Below are positions 22,634 through 32,485 of a DNA stretch of 64,000 nucleotides, piece after piece. The notes beneath the pieces are model-generated. The model was not told the DNA's origin. It saw only the letters and a program-made list of their open reading frames with translations, and searched no databases. Source of the DNA: Pseudacidovorax intermedius (GTDB lineage Bacteria > Pseudomonadota > Gammaproteobacteria > Burkholderiales > Burkholderiaceae_C). Position 1 is the first letter of the stretch. The number at the start of each line of letters is the position of its first letter. The stretch is taken from positions 124,001 to 188,000 of the forward strand of contig NZ_QQAV01000002.1 in the NCBI RefSeq assembly GCF_003350475.1. Reading direction: 5' to 3'. Made by a program: the position numbers and the translations under genes.

Positions 22634-22675
22634 AAGCCGGGATGCCGCACAGGCGCCCCGGCTTTGTGTTTTCTT
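22634..22675 (+). terminator. terminator after gltD
   Basis: AAGCCGGG (22634-22641) pairs with CCCGGCTT (22657-22664), with an inner GCC/GGC pair in the loop, followed by a T-rich tail. Canonical factor-independent structure closing the gltBD operon. Confidence 0.75.
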
Positions 22676-22710
22676 GAGACTGTCCGTCCTTCCCACCCTC
22701 CCTCCCGGCC

Positions 22711-23535
22711 TTGTTCCCCGTCCATTCCGCTCCTTTCGTCGAGTTTCGTGACGTGCGCTTCGGCTACGGCGAGCGCGCCATCCTCGATGGCGTGTCGTTC
22801 TCCGTGCCCCGGGGGCGCGTGACGGCGCTGATGGGCGCATCGGGCGGCGGCAAGACGACGGTGCTGCGGCTGATCGGCGGACAGGTGCGTGCCAACGCCG
22901 GCGAGGTGCGCTTCGACGGCCAGGACGTGGGGCGCATGGGGCCTCCTGCGCTCTATGCCGCCCGGCGCCGCATGGGTATGCTGTTCCAGTTCGGCGCGCT
23001 GTTCACCGACATGACGGTGTTCGACAACGTGGCCTTTCCCCTGCGCGAGCACACCCAGCTGCCCGAGCCGCTGGTGCGCGACATCGTGCTCATGAAGCTG
23101 GACGCCGTGGGCCTGCGCGGGGCCCGGGGGCTGATGCCCAGCGAAGTCTCTGGCGGCATGGCGCGCCGCGTGGCGCTGGCCCGGGCCATCGCGCTCGACC
23201 CAGAGCTGGTGATGTACGACGAGCCCTTCGCCGGGCTCGATCCGATTTCGCTGGGCACGTCGGCCCGACTCATCCGCCGGCTGAACGACGCGCTCGGGCT
23301 GACGAGCGTGATCGTCTCCCACGATCTCGACGAGACCTTCCGCATCGCCGACCATGTGGTGATCCTTGCCAACGGCAAGGTTGCGGCACAAGGCACGCCG
23401 GATGAGGTGCGGGCCAGCACCGATCCGCTGGTGCACCAGTTCGTCAACGCCGAAGCGGAGGGGCCGGTGCGCTTCCACTATCCCGGTCCCACGGTCGACG
23501 AGGATTTCGGCCACATGCAGGGAGGCCGGCCATGA
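22711..23535 (+). CDS. mlaF: Mla phospholipid transport ATPase MlaF
   Basis: ATP-binding subunit of the inner-membrane MlaFEDB complex, which moves phospholipids between the membranes to keep the outer leaflet asymmetric. Walker A is GASGGGKTT, the signature is VSGGMARR, Walker B is [12 protein letters not shown] and the switch is [23 protein letters not shown] is typical of MlaF. The only start in frame before the conserved [12 protein letters not shown] is TTG 22711. First gene of mlaFED-A-CB. Confidence 0.94.
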   Translation: MFPVHSAPFVEFRDVRFGYGERAILDGVSFSVPRGRVTALMGASGGGKTTVLRLIGGQVRANAGEVRFDGQDVGRMGPPALYAARRRMGMLFQFGALFTDMTVFDNVAFPLREHTQLPEPLVRDIVLMKLDAVGLRGARGLMPSEVSGGMARRVALARAIALDPELVMYDEPFAGLDPISLGTSARLIRRLNDALGLTSVIVSHDLDETFRIADHVVILANGKVAAQGTPDEVRASTDPLVHQFVNAEAEGPVRFHYPGPTVDEDFGHMQGGRP

Positions 23536-24314
23536 GGTGGTGGCATCCCTCCGACGTGGGCTTTGCCGCACGGCGCAAGCTGGCGGATCTGGGCCATGGC
23601 GCCCGGCTGTTCGTGCGCCTGGTGGCCGACCTGGGGCCGTGCCTGCGTCGTTTCGGCCTCGTGCGTGACCAGATCCACTTCCTGGGCAACTACTCGCTGG
23701 CGATCATCGCGGTCTCGGGGCTGTTCGTGGGTTTCGTCCTGGGGCTGCAGGGCTACTACACGCTGCAGCGCTACGGTGCCTCGGAGGCGCTGGGCCTGTT
23801 GGTCACCCTCTCGCTGGTGCGCGAGCTGGGGCCCGTGGTCGCGGCGCTGCTCTTCGCGGGCCGGGCCGGCACCTCACTCACCGCCGAAGTCGGCCTGATG
23901 AAGGCTGGCGAGCAGCTCAGTGCCATGGAGATGATGGCGGTCGATCCGGTGCGTCGGGTGCTGGCGCCCCGCTTCTGGGCGGGCGTGATCACCCTGCCGC
24001 TGCTGTCCGCCGTGTTCAGCGCCGTAGGCGTGCTTGGTGGCTGGGTGGTGGGCGTGCTCATGCTGGGCGTGGATTCGGGCGCCTTCTGGGGGCAGATGCA
24101 AAGCGGGGTGGATGTCCTGCAGGATGTCGGCAACGGCATCGTCAAGAGCGTGGTGTTCGGCTTCACCGTCAGCTTCGTCGCGCTGCTCCAGGGCTTCGAG
24201 GCCCAGCCGACGCCCGAGGGTGTCTCCCGCGCCACCACGCGCACGGTGGTGGTGGCTTCGCTGGCAGTGCTGGGGCTGGACTTCCTCCTCACCGCCATGA
24301 TGTTCAGCCTCTGA
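23532..24314 (+). CDS. mlaE: Mla permease MlaE
   Basis: Multi-spanning permease (PF02405) of 260 residues with five to six hydrophobic segments. It has the family signatures [30 protein letters not shown] and EMMAVDP, followed by [13 protein letters not shown]. Start ATG overlaps the mlaF stop (ATGA). Confidence 0.95.
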   Translation: MRWWHPSDVGFAARRKLADLGHGARLFVRLVADLGPCLRRFGLVRDQIHFLGNYSLAIIAVSGLFVGFVLGLQGYYTLQRYGASEALGLLVTLSLVRELGPVVAALLFAGRAGTSLTAEVGLMKAGEQLSAMEMMAVDPVRRVLAPRFWAGVITLPLLSAVFSAVGVLGGWVVGVLMLGVDSGAFWGQMQSGVDVLQDVGNGIVKSVVFGFTVSFVALLQGFEAQPTPEGVSRATTRTVVVASLAVLGLDFLLTAMMFSL

Positions 24315-24323
24315 GGTAAACCA

Positions 24324-24830
24324 ATGCAACGTTCCCGCAGCGATCTCTGGGTTGGCCTGTTCGTGCTCATCGGCGCGGCGGCGCTGCTCTTCCTGGCCCT
24401 GCAATCGGCCAACCTGCTCAGCCTGAATTTCCAGAAGACCTACAAGGTCACGGCCCGCTTCGACAACATCGGCGGGCTCAAGCCGCAAACGGCGGTCAAG
24501 AGCGCCGGCGTGGTGGTGGGGCGCGTGGAATCCATCGGCTTCGACGACAAGACCTTTCAGGCCAGCGTGACGCTGGCGCTGCAGGACCGCTACCGCTTCC
24601 CCAAGGACAGCTCGCTGAAGATCCTCACCAGCGGTCTGCTGGGCGAGCAGTACATCGGCATCGAGGCCGGGGCCGACGACAAGAACCTGCAGGCCGGCGA
24701 CGCCATCTCGTCGACCCAGTCCGCGGTCGTGCTCGAAAACCTGATCAGCCAGTTTCTCTACAGCAAGGCGGCCGACGGAAGCTCCTCCGGCGATGCCAAC
24801 AACAAGACCGGAGAGGGTGCGAAGAAATGA
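24324..24830 (+). CDS. mlaD: Mla MCE-domain protein MlaD
   Basis: Inner-membrane-anchored MCE protein of 168 residues that forms the periplasmic lipid-conducting ring. One N-terminal transmembrane helix (about 8-29) is followed by an MCE domain (about 37-118, FDNIGGLKPQTAVKSAGVVVGRV and LTSGLLGEQYIGIE). TGAGGTAAACC precedes the ATG. The stop overlaps the mlaA start. Confidence 0.95.
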   Translation: MQRSRSDLWVGLFVLIGAAALLFLALQSANLLSLNFQKTYKVTARFDNIGGLKPQTAVKSAGVVVGRVESIGFDDKTFQASVTLALQDRYRFPKDSSLKILTSGLLGEQYIGIEAGADDKNLQAGDAISSTQSAVVLENLISQFLYSKAADGSSSGDANNKTGEGAKK

Positions 24831-25615
24831 CGACGAGAAGAACCCCCGTTGCGGCCCCGTGGCGCGGCGTACGCGCCGTGGCCCTGGGCATGGCGCTCGC
24901 AGGCTGCGGCCTGGCGTGGGCCCAGGCGCAGCAGCCGGCTGCCGCGCCGGCCACTGAGGACGCGACCGCGGCGCCTGCCGACCTGCGCAATCCCGCGGAT
25001 CCCTTCGAGCCCTTCAACCGCCGCATGTTCCGCTTCAACAAGGCCTTGGACGACGCGGTGCTCAAGCCGGTGGCCACCACCTACCGTGACGTGTTGCCGT
25101 CGATGGTGCGAAGCGGTGTCACGAACTTCTTCAACAACCTGGGCGACGTCTGGAACTTCGCCAACAACGTCCTGCAATTGAAGGCGCAGAACAGTGCCGA
25201 GACCTTCATGCGCCTGAACGTGAACACGGTGTTCGGGTTGGGCGGCATCCTGGACGTGGCCTCCGACCTCGGCATCGAACGGCACAGCGCGGACTTCGGC
25301 CAGACGCTGGGCTACTGGGGTGTGCCGTCCGGCCCGTACCTGATGTTGCCGCTCCTGGGCCCTTCGACCGTGCGCGACACCGCCGCGCTGCCCATCGACT
25401 GGCAGGGCGACCCGGTGCCCTCCATCGACGACAAGACGGTGCGCTGGAGTCTGACCGGCCTGTGGCTGGTGGACCGTCGCGCGCGGTTGCTGCGGACCAC
25501 CAGTCTCCTGGAAGACGCGGCACTCGACCCGTACAGCTTCTCCCGCGACGCCTACCTCCAGCGGCGCCGCGCAGAAGTGAATGACGGACGCACGCGTCAA
25601 GACGACGACCAGTGA
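24827..25615 (+). CDS. mlaA: outer-membrane lipoprotein MlaA (VacJ)
   Basis: The 262-residue MlaA family lipoprotein removes phospholipids from the outer leaflet of the outer membrane and passes them to MlaC. The lipobox is MALAGC (about residue 27). The MlaA core starts at NPADPFEPFNRRMFRFNKALDDAVLKPVA and continues through GLGGILDVASDLGI and SGPYLMLPLLGPSTVRD. In E. coli mlaA is far from the other mla genes; here it lies between mlaD and mlaC, as in other Burkholderiales. The ATG overlaps the mlaD stop. Confidence 0.95.
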   Translation: MTTRRTPVAAPWRGVRAVALGMALAGCGLAWAQAQQPAAAPATEDATAAPADLRNPADPFEPFNRRMFRFNKALDDAVLKPVATTYRDVLPSMVRSGVTNFFNNLGDVWNFANNVLQLKAQNSAETFMRLNVNTVFGLGGILDVASDLGIERHSADFGQTLGYWGVPSGPYLMLPLLGPSTVRDTAALPIDWQGDPVPSIDDKTVRWSLTGLWLVDRRARLLRTTSLLEDAALDPYSFSRDAYLQRRRAEVNDGRTRQDDDQ

Positions 25616-25736
25616 GTAAGCGGGGCCCTTGCAGTTGGTTGCAAGTGCCGCCGCCTCGACGGAAACCCGCGCCGCACCTGGCCGCTCGAATGGGCAGGCA
25701 GCGTCGCCGCACACAACGATAGAACGGATAACCACC

Positions 25737-26390
25737 ATGAATTTCGCCATCCAACGACGCACCATCGGCCGCTGGGCCGGAATGGGCGCGATTCTTGTGG
25801 CGCTTGGAAGCGCCTCGCTGTCGGCCATGGCCGCCGACGAGGCCCCTGATGCGCTGGTCAAGCGCCTGTCCACCGAAGTGCTGGACACCATCAAGGCGGA
25901 CAAGTCGATCAAGGCCGGAGACATCCCGAAGATCATGGCCCTCGTGGACGCCAAGATCATGCCCAACGTGAACTTCCAGCGCATGACCTCCTCGGCCGTG
26001 GGGCCCGCCTGGCGGCAGGCCACGCCCGAGCAGCGCAACCAGTTGCAGCAGGAATTCAAGACCCTGCTCGTGCGCACCTACGCCGGCGCGCTGGATCAGG
26101 TGAGCGATCAGACCGTCACCATCAAGCCCTTCCGTGGCTCGCCGGATGACAAGGAAGTGTTGGTGCGCACCGAGGTCCGCGGCGGCTCCGGCGACCCGGT
26201 GCAGATCGATTACCGGCTCGAAAAGACCCCCGGCGATGGTTACGGCTGGAAGGTGTTCAATTTCAACGTGATGGGCGTCTGGCTGGTGGATACCTACCGC
26301 ACCCAGTTCGCCCAGGAAATCAATGCCAAGGGCATCGACGGGCTGATCGCCACGCTGGCCGCCCGCAACAAGGCCAACGCCCGAAGCTGA
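25737..26390 (+). CDS. mlaC: periplasmic phospholipid carrier MlaC
   Basis: Soluble shuttle of 217 residues between MlaA and MlaFEDB. Signal peptide of about 33 residues ending SAMA-AD. The Tol-tolerance-2 fold is recognised by VDAKIMPNVNFQRMTSSAVG, WRQATPEQRNQLQQEFKTLLVRTYA and WKVFNFNVMGVWLVDTYR. ATG 25737, just after GGATAACCACC, is preferred over an upstream in-frame TTG at 25629 because a signal peptide follows it directly. The 121-nt gap from mlaA contains a small CTTGCA/TGCAAG hairpin (about 25631-25648). Confidence 0.94.
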   Translation: MNFAIQRRTIGRWAGMGAILVALGSASLSAMAADEAPDALVKRLSTEVLDTIKADKSIKAGDIPKIMALVDAKIMPNVNFQRMTSSAVGPAWRQATPEQRNQLQQEFKTLLVRTYAGALDQVSDQTVTIKPFRGSPDDKEVLVRTEVRGGSGDPVQIDYRLEKTPGDGYGWKVFNFNVMGVWLVDTYRTQFAQEINAKGIDGLIATLAARNKANARS

Positions 26391-26403
26391 TCGGGGTGAC
26401 CCC

Positions 26404-26694
26404 ATGGCACTCGACGCTCTGACGCTGATGCTGCCGCCTCGTCTGACGCACGACGAGGCACCGGCCTGCATGCGGATGCTCCAGCAGGGGCTGACGGCGC
26501 AGGCGGGGTCCTCGGCCGTGGTCGACGCGAGCGCCCTGAACCAGTTCGATTCCTCGGCCATCGCTGTACTGCTCGAATGCCGCCGGGAAGCCGCGGCGCT
26601 GGGCCGGGGCTTTGCCGTCAAGGGCCTGCCCGCGCGCTTGCGCGAATTGGCCATGCTCTACGGCGTGGCCGGTCTGCTGCCTTCCGCGCCCTGA
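26404..26694 (+). CDS. mlaB: STAS-domain protein MlaB
   Basis: Small cytoplasmic STAS protein of 96 residues, regulator and stabiliser of the MlaF ATPase. The STAS core has VVDASALNQFDSSAIAVLLECRREA, with the DSS site conserved, followed by LRELAMLYGVAGLL. It sits 13 bp downstream of mlaC and closes the mla operon. Confidence 0.9.
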   Translation: MALDALTLMLPPRLTHDEAPACMRMLQQGLTAQAGSSAVVDASALNQFDSSAIAVLLECRREAAALGRGFAVKGLPARLRELAMLYGVAGLLPSAP

Positions 26695-26728
26695 TCTCCC
26701 GCCAGGGGCGGGGCCAAGGGGAACGACC

Positions 26729-26734
26729 TAGAAT
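26729..26734 (+). promoter_or_regulatory. -10 element of the yadGH promoter
   Basis: TAGAAT with its last base 11 nt before the ATG of the ABC transporter gene, predicting a leader of only about five nt. No clear -35. Confidence 0.4.
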
Positions 26735-26745
26735 CCCCACCCCCT

Positions 26746-27693
26746 ATGGCCGCTGTCTCCTTCCAGTCCGTCTCCAAGACCTATCCTCCGTCCCGCGCAC
26801 AGCGGGCTCATGGCAATCCAGGTCTGCGGGCGCTGGAGGACGTCAGCTTTGACATCGAGGAAGGCGAGTTCTTCGGCCTCCTGGGCCCGAACGGCGCGGG
26901 TAAGACCACCCTCATCAGCATCCTCGCCGGGTTGTCGCGGCCCACGTCAGGTCATGTGAGCGTGCATGGCTTCGACGTGCAGACCCACTTCGCCGATGCC
27001 CGGCGCCAGCTGGGCATCGTGCCGCAGGAGCTGGTCTTCGATCCCTTCTTTAATGTCCGTGAGACGCTGCGGCTGCAGTCCGGCTACTTCGGCATTGCGC
27101 GCAACGACGACTGGATCGACGAGCTGCTCGCCAGCCTGGGCCTGGCCGACAAGGCCGATGCCAACATGCGCCAGCTCTCCGGCGGCATGAAGCGCCGCGT
27201 GCTGGTGGCGCAGGCACTGGTCCACAAGCCGCAGGTGATCGTGCTCGACGAGCCGACGGCGGGTGTTGACGTCGAACTGCGCCAGACCCTCTGGCAGTTC
27301 GTCGCCCGACTCAACCGCGAAGGCAGCACCGTGCTGCTGACCACCCACTACCTCGAAGAGGCCGAGGCGCTGTGCAACCGCATCGCCATGCTCAAGAGGG
27401 GCAGGGTGGTGGCGCTGGACCGCACCAGCGAGCTGCTGAAATCGGCCGCCAGCAACGTGCTGCGCTTCAAGACCGATGCCGAACTGCCGTGGGAGCTGGC
27501 CCGCCACGCGCGCATCACCGGCCGCATCGTCCAGCTGCCGGCGCAGAACGCGCTGGAGGTGGAACAGCTGCTGTCCAACCTGCGCCAGGCCGGCGTGCCG
27601 GTCGAGGACGTGGAGATGCGCAAGGCCGACCTGGAGGACGTCTTCATCGACCTGATGGCCGGCGAGCAGACTCCGCTGGAGGTCGCGCGATGA
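26746..27693 (+). CDS. yadG: ABC transporter ATP-binding protein (YadG-like)
   Basis: ABC-2 type exporter ATPase of 315 residues. Walker A is GPNGAGKTT, signature RQLSGGMKRR, Walker B VIVLDEPTAGVD, switch TTHY. The sequence around FGLLGPNGAGKTTLISILAGL and the C-terminal extension with DLEDVFIDLMA match YadG-type drug or lipid exporters. Substrate unknown. Coupled by ATGA overlap to its permease and placed directly downstream of mla genes, as in many Burkholderiales. Confidence 0.88.
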   Translation: MAAVSFQSVSKTYPPSRAQRAHGNPGLRALEDVSFDIEEGEFFGLLGPNGAGKTTLISILAGLSRPTSGHVSVHGFDVQTHFADARRQLGIVPQELVFDPFFNVRETLRLQSGYFGIARNDDWIDELLASLGLADKADANMRQLSGGMKRRVLVAQALVHKPQVIVLDEPTAGVDVELRQTLWQFVARLNREGSTVLLTTHYLEEAEALCNRIAMLKRGRVVALDRTSELLKSAASNVLRFKTDAELPWELARHARITGRIVQLPAQNALEVEQLLSNLRQAGVPVEDVEMRKADLEDVFIDLMAGEQTPLEVAR

Positions 27694-28469
27694 GAGAGAT
27701 GCTGCTGTCGCGCGCCATGGGCTGGCGCGCCCTGCTCGCCAAGGAAGTGCTGCGCTTCTGGAAGGTTGCCGGCCAGACTGTCGGCGCGCCGGTGCTGACT
27801 TCGGTGCTCTACCTGATGGTCTTCGGCCATGTGCTGGAGGACCATGTCCAGGTCTACGGCCGCTTCAGCTACACCGCCTTCCTGATTCCTGGCCTGGTGA
27901 TGATGAGCGTGCTGCAGAACGCCTTCGCCAACAGCTCGTCGTCCATCATCCAGAGCAAGATCATGGGCAACCTGGTGTTCGTGCTGCTCACGCCGCTGTC
28001 GCACTGGGGCTGGTTCTTCGCCTATGTGGGCTCGTCGGTGGTGCGTGGCCTCGTGGTGGGCACCGGTGTGCTGCTGGTGACGATGTTCTTCGCGGTGCCG
28101 CCCTTCGCGCAACCGCTGTGGATCGTGCTGTTTGCCCTGCTGGGGGCCGCGTTGCTCGGCACGCTGGGCCTGATCGCCGGCCTGTGGGCCGAGAAGTTCG
28201 ACCAGATGGCGGTGTTCCAGAACTTCCTGATCATGCCCATGACCTTCCTGTCGGGCGTGTTCTATTCCATCGGTTCGCTGCCGCCCTTCTGGCAGGCGGT
28301 GAGCCACCTCAACCCCTTCTTCTACATGATCGACGGCTTCCGCTACGGCTTCTTCGGCATGTCGGACGTGTCGCCCTGGCTGAGCCTGGGCGTCGTGGCC
28401 GGTGCGCTCGCCGTGGTGAGTACCGTGGCGGTGCACCTGCTGCGCACCGGCTACAAGATCAGAGGCTGA
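27690..28469 (+). CDS. yadH: ABC-2 type permease (YadH-like)
   Basis: Permease of 259 residues with six hydrophobic segments. The ABC-2 signature is seen as FLIMPMTFLSGVFYSIGSLPPFWQ followed by NPFFYMIDGFRYGFFG. ATG 27690 overlaps the upstream ATPase stop. The partner pair is predicted to export an unknown substrate across the inner membrane. Confidence 0.88.
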   Translation: MREMLLSRAMGWRALLAKEVLRFWKVAGQTVGAPVLTSVLYLMVFGHVLEDHVQVYGRFSYTAFLIPGLVMMSVLQNAFANSSSSIIQSKIMGNLVFVLLTPLSHWGWFFAYVGSSVVRGLVVGTGVLLVTMFFAVPPFAQPLWIVLFALLGAALLGTLGLIAGLWAEKFDQMAVFQNFLIMPMTFLSGVFYSIGSLPPFWQAVSHLNPFFYMIDGFRYGFFGMSDVSPWLSLGVVAGALAVVSTVAVHLLRTGYKIRG

Positions 28470-28543
28470 GGAAGACCTGCCATTCCGAGGCCGCGACTGC
28501 CTGCTGGCCGCTGCTGCATCCAACGACCGCCCCGCGCCCCACC

Positions 28544-28786
28544 ATGACCGCCCAAGAACTCCAGGCCCTGATCGAGGCCGGCCTGCCCTGCCAGCACATC
28601 ACGCTGGAGGGCGACGGCCGCCACTGGTTTGCCACTATCGTCTCGGCCGAGTTCGACGGCAAGCGTCTCATCCAGCGCCATCAGCGGGTCTACGCCACCC
28701 TCGGTGAGAAAATGCATACCGACGAGGTGCATGCGCTGTCGATGAAGACCTACACGCCTGACGAGTGGGCCAAGCAGAGCGCCTGA
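28544..28786 (+). CDS. BolA family protein (IbaG-like)
   Basis: Small cytoplasmic protein of 80 residues of the BolA fold. Recognised by [37 protein letters not shown] and [13 protein letters not shown], the IbaG/YrbA pattern usually encoded next to murA. Such proteins form [2Fe-2S] complexes with monothiol glutaredoxins. Start ATG 28544 is chosen because the BolA domain begins immediately. Confidence 0.92.
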   Translation: MTAQELQALIEAGLPCQHITLEGDGRHWFATIVSAEFDGKRLIQRHQRVYATLGEKMHTDEVHALSMKTYTPDEWAKQSA

Positions 28787-28829
28787 GCCCGTTGACCGAA
28801 CGGCCCAGCCGCCGTTCCAAGGAATCCTG

Positions 28830-30110
28830 ATGGACAAACTCCTCATTCGCGGCGGGCGTCAGCTCGGCGGCGACGTCACCATTTCCGGCGCCAAGAACGC
28901 GGCGCTGCCCCAGCTGTGCGCGGCGTTGCTGACCACCGACCCGGTCGTCGTGCACAACGTGCCGCGCCTGCAGGACGTCTCCACCATGCTCAAGCTGGTT
29001 CGCCACATGGGCGTGACCGCGCAGCGCGACGACAACGGCACGGTGAGCCTGGACGCCGCCGACCTGACGCAGCCCGAGGCACCCTACGAGCTGGTCAAGA
29101 CCATGCGCGCGTCGGTGTTGGCGCTGGGCCCGCTGGTGGCGCGCTTCGGCCATGCCAAGGTGTCGCTGCCGGGTGGCTGCGGCATCGGCTCGCGCCCGGT
29201 CGACCAGCACATCAAGGGCCTGCGCGCCATGGGCGCCGAGATCGACGTGGAGCATGGCTACATGATGGCGCGGCTGCAGCCTGGCCTCACGCGCCTGCGG
29301 GGCGCGCGCATCACCACCGACATGGTCACCGTGACCGGCACCGAGAACCTGCTGATGGCCGCCACGCTGGCCGAAGGCGAAACGGTGCTGGAGAACGCGG
29401 CCCAGGAGCCGGAGATCCCCGACCTGGCCGAGATGCTCATCAAGATGGGCGCGAAGATCGAAGGCCACGGCACCAGCCGCATCCGCATCCAGGGCGTGGA
29501 GCGCCTGCACGGCTGCGAGCATGCGACGGTGGCCGATCGCATCGAGGCCGGCACTTTCCTGTGCGCCGTGGCGGCCACTGGCGGCGACGTGCTGCTGCGC
29601 GGCGCCCGTGCCGATCATCTGGATGCCGTGGTCGAGAAGCTGCGCGATGCCGGTGCGCAGATCACCGAGGAGGCGGGCGGGCTGCGCATCCGCTCGCAGG
29701 GCCGCCTCAAGGGACAGAGCTTCCGCACCACCGAATACCCCGGCTTTCCGACCGACATGCAGGCGCAGTTCATGGCGCTCAATGTGATCTCGGAAGGCGC
29801 GTCGACGGTGACCGAGACCATCTTCGAGAACCGGATGATGCACGTCAACGAGCTGCTGAGGCTCGGCGCGCGCATCCAGACCGATGGCCGCACGGCCGTG
29901 ATCGAGGGTGTGCCGCGCCTGTCGGGTGCCTCGGTGATGGCCACCGACCTGCGCGCCTCGGCCTGCCTGGTCATAGCCGGCCTGGTGGCCGAGGGCGAGA
30001 CGCTGGTGGACCGCATCTACCACCTCGACCGCGGCTACGACCGCATCGAACGCAAGCTCGGCAGCCTGGGCGCCGACATCGAACGCATTTCCACCGGAGT
30101 CGCCGCGTGA
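28830..30110 (+). CDS. murA: UDP-N-acetylglucosamine 1-carboxyvinyltransferase
   Basis: Transfers enolpyruvate from PEP to UDP-GlcNAc, the first committed step of peptidoglycan synthesis. The 426 residues begin with [27 protein letters not shown]. The catalytic Cys117 is present in [14 protein letters not shown], so the enzyme should be fosfomycin-sensitive. AAGGAATCC precedes the ATG. The stop overlaps the hisG GTG start, coupling murA to the histidine operon, the usual order in Burkholderiales. Confidence 0.97.
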   Translation: MDKLLIRGGRQLGGDVTISGAKNAALPQLCAALLTTDPVVVHNVPRLQDVSTMLKLVRHMGVTAQRDDNGTVSLDAADLTQPEAPYELVKTMRASVLALGPLVARFGHAKVSLPGGCGIGSRPVDQHIKGLRAMGAEIDVEHGYMMARLQPGLTRLRGARITTDMVTVTGTENLLMAATLAEGETVLENAAQEPEIPDLAEMLIKMGAKIEGHGTSRIRIQGVERLHGCEHATVADRIEAGTFLCAVAATGGDVLLRGARADHLDAVVEKLRDAGAQITEEAGGLRIRSQGRLKGQSFRTTEYPGFPTDMQAQFMALNVISEGASTVTETIFENRMMHVNELLRLGARIQTDGRTAVIEGVPRLSGASVMATDLRASACLVIAGLVAEGETLVDRIYHLDRGYDRIERKLGSLGADIERISTGVAA

Positions 30111-30748
30111 TCACGCTCGCCTTGTCCAAGGGACGCATCTTCGAAGAGACGCTGCCACTGCTGGCCGCTGCCGGCATCGAGGTGACCGAAGACCCCGAGA
30201 AGTCGCGCAAGCTGATCCTGCCCACGACCCGCCCCGATGTTCGCGTGGTGCTGGTGCGCGCATCGGACGTGCCCACCTACGTGCAGTACGGCGGCGCCGA
30301 CCTGGGCGTGACCGGCCTGGACGTGCTGCTGGAGCATGGCAGCGAAGGCCTGTACCAGCCGCTGGACCTGCGCATCGCCCGGTGCCGCCTGAGCGTGGCC
30401 GTGCGCGCCGACTACGACTATGCCCATGCGGTGCGCCAGGGCGCGCGCCTCGCCGTGGCCACCAAGTACGTGGGCCTGGCCCGCGAGTTCTTCGCCCGCA
30501 AGGGCGTGCACGTGGACCTGATCAAGCTCTACGGCAGCATGGAGCTGGCGCCGCTCACCGGCCTGGCCGATGCCATCGTCGACCTGGTCTCCACCGGCAA
30601 CACGCTGCGCGCCAACCACCTGGTGGAGGTCGAGCGCATCATGGACATCAGCGCCCGCCTGGTCGTCAACCAGGCCGCGCTCAAGCTCAAGCGCGAGCCC
30701 ATCCGCCGCATCATCGACGCCTTCGCGTCGGCCCTTCCGCAGAACTGA
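30107..30748 (+). CDS. hisG: ATP phosphoribosyltransferase, short form
   Basis: First enzyme of histidine synthesis. At 213 residues it is the short HisG lacking the C-terminal regulatory domain, which needs HisZ; hisZ is not in this window. Seen: [49 protein letters not shown] and the PRPP loop [16 protein letters not shown]. Translation starts at GTG 30107, overlapping the murA stop by 4 bp. Confidence 0.96.
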   Translation: MITLALSKGRIFEETLPLLAAAGIEVTEDPEKSRKLILPTTRPDVRVVLVRASDVPTYVQYGGADLGVTGLDVLLEHGSEGLYQPLDLRIARCRLSVAVRADYDYAHAVRQGARLAVATKYVGLAREFFARKGVHVDLIKLYGSMELAPLTGLADAIVDLVSTGNTLRANHLVEVERIMDISARLVVNQAALKLKREPIRRIIDAFASALPQN

Positions 30749-30771
30749 CTCCTTCCCACCCCGCCGCTGCC

Positions 30772-32097
30772 ATGACCCTGCAAGCCACTCCATTGCGTCT
30801 CGCCACCTCCGCGCCCGATTTCGAGGCCGCGTTCAAGGCGCGTCTGCATTGGGCGGCGGACACCGATGCGGCCATCGAGCAGCGGGTGGCGGATATCCTG
30901 GCCGACGTGCAGCAGCGCGGCGATGCGGCGGTGCTGGAGTACACCCGCCGCTTCGACGGCCTCGAAGCGGATTCGCTGGCCGCCCTGGCCCTGGACCCGG
31001 CCGAGCTCAAGGCCGCCTTCGACGCGCTGCCGGACGCGCAGCGCAACGCCCTCGAGGCCGCCGCCCGCCGCGTGCGCAGCTACCACGAGGCCCAGAAGAA
31101 GGCCAGCGGCGAGAGCTGGAGCTACCGCGACGAGGACGGCACGCTGCTGGGCCAGAAGGTCACGCCGCTGGACCGCGTGGGCATCTACGTGCCGGGCGGC
31201 AAGGCGGCTTATCCGTCGAGCGTGCTGATGAACGCGATTCCAGCCCACGTCGCCGGCGTCGGCGAAATCGTGATGGTGGTGCCCACCCCGCGCGGCGAGA
31301 AGAACCCGCTGGTGCTCGCTGCCGCCCACGTGGCTGGCGTCACACGCGCCTTCACCATCGGCGGTGCACAGGCCGTGGCCGCGCTGGCCTACGGCACGGC
31401 CACCGTGCCAGCGGTGGACAAGATCACCGGTCCGGGCAATGCCTACGTCGCGGCCGCCAAGCGCCGCGTTTTCGGCACCGTGGGCATCGACATGATCGCC
31501 GGCCCCAGCGAGATCCTGGTGCTGGCCGACGGCAGCACGCCGCCCGACTGGGTGGCCATGGACCTGTTCAGCCAGGCTGAGCACGACGAGCTGGCCCAGA
31601 GCATCCTGTTGTGCCCCGACGCGGCCTACATCGACGCCGTGCAGCGCGAGATCGACCGGCTGCTGCCGGCCATGCCGCGGCGCGAGATCATCGCCGCCAG
31701 CCTGAACGGCCGCGGGGCGCTGATCCACACGCGCGACATGGAAGAGGCCTGCGCGATCAGCAACCGCATCGCGCCCGAGCACCTGGAGGTCTCCAGCCGC
31801 GAGCCGCAGCGCTGGGAGCCGCTGCTGAAGCACGCCGGCGCGATCTTCCTGGGTGCCTTCACCAGCGAAAGCCTGGGCGACTACTGCGCGGGGCCCAACC
31901 ATGTGCTGCCCACCTCGGGCACGGCCCGTTTCTCGTCGCCACTGGGCGTGTACGACTTCCAGAAGCGCAGCAGCCTGATCGAGGTGAGCGAGGCCGGTGC
32001 GCGCGCGCTCGGCCCCATTGCCGCCGAGCTGGCCTATGGCGAGGGCCTGCAGGCGCATGCCCGGGCAGCCGAACTGCGGCTGGAAGGGCGGCCGTGA
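30772..32097 (+). CDS. hisD: histidinol dehydrogenase
   Basis: Oxidises L-histidinol to L-histidine with two NAD+ and zinc. The 441 residues include [35 protein letters not shown], the zinc ligands Gln/His in FSQAEHDE, and the catalytic Glu-His in RIAPEHLE. Starts at ATG 30772. Its stop overlaps the GTG of the following small gene. Confidence 0.97.
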   Translation: MTLQATPLRLATSAPDFEAAFKARLHWAADTDAAIEQRVADILADVQQRGDAAVLEYTRRFDGLEADSLAALALDPAELKAAFDALPDAQRNALEAAARRVRSYHEAQKKASGESWSYRDEDGTLLGQKVTPLDRVGIYVPGGKAAYPSSVLMNAIPAHVAGVGEIVMVVPTPRGEKNPLVLAAAHVAGVTRAFTIGGAQAVAALAYGTATVPAVDKITGPGNAYVAAAKRRVFGTVGIDMIAGPSEILVLADGSTPPDWVAMDLFSQAEHDELAQSILLCPDAAYIDAVQREIDRLLPAMPRREIIAASLNGRGALIHTRDMEEACAISNRIAPEHLEVSSREPQRWEPLLKHAGAIFLGAFTSESLGDYCAGPNHVLPTSGTARFSSPLGVYDFQKRSSLIEVSEAGARALGPIAAELAYGEGLQAHARAAELRLEGRP

Positions 32098-32450
32098 ACG
32101 CCGCGCGCCAGGCCCTGCTGGCGCTGGCGCTGCTGGGCCTCGCCGCAGCGGCCCCGGCCATGAGCCTGCGCGAGTTCCGCACACTGGAGGCCGCCGGCAA
32201 GGAAGGTCCCAACTACGCCAGCTATTACCTGGTCGGCGTGGTCGAGGGCCTGCGCGAATCGGCCGAGGCGACGCAGCGCAGCGGCCAGAAGCCGCCCTTC
32301 TGCGTGGCGGGCCGCCGGCTGGAGCCCTCGATGGCGCGATCCCTGTTCCAGGGCGAGCTGGCGCGCAATGCCCAACTCTACGAGGCCGACATGCCGGTGC
32401 AACTGGTGCTGTCGGCGGCGCTGCAGAGCGCCTACCGCTGCAGCCAGTGA
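32094..32450 (+). CDS. small secreted protein inside the his operon, possibly Rap1a/Tai-like
   Basis: Predicted exported protein of 118 residues, starting with GTG overlapping the hisD stop. A signal peptide (1-22, ending APA) is followed by a small helical domain with [16 protein letters not shown], a Cys at 70 (PPFCVAG) and a Cys at 116 (YRCSQ) that could form a disulfide. The spacing of the helix, the FC motif and the C-terminal AYRC resembles the Rap1a/Tai immunity fold, but I cannot confirm it. It has no obvious role in histidine synthesis. The codon style matches its neighbours, so it looks resident rather than newly acquired. Confidence 0.6.
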   Translation: MNAARQALLALALLGLAAAAPAMSLREFRTLEAAGKEGPNYASYYLVGVVEGLRESAEATQRSGQKPPFCVAGRRLEPSMARSLFQGELARNAQLYEADMPVQLVLSAALQSAYRCSQ

Positions 32451-32485
32451 GCGGCCGATCGTCCGCGTCCGAACGTCCTACCGTC

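Noticed and set aside
28916-30106. Possible fusion of hisG with an upstream frame of about 400 codons
   Set aside because: The upstream part is an out-of-frame shadow of murA; the GTG at 30107 overlapping the murA stop is the normal hisG start.
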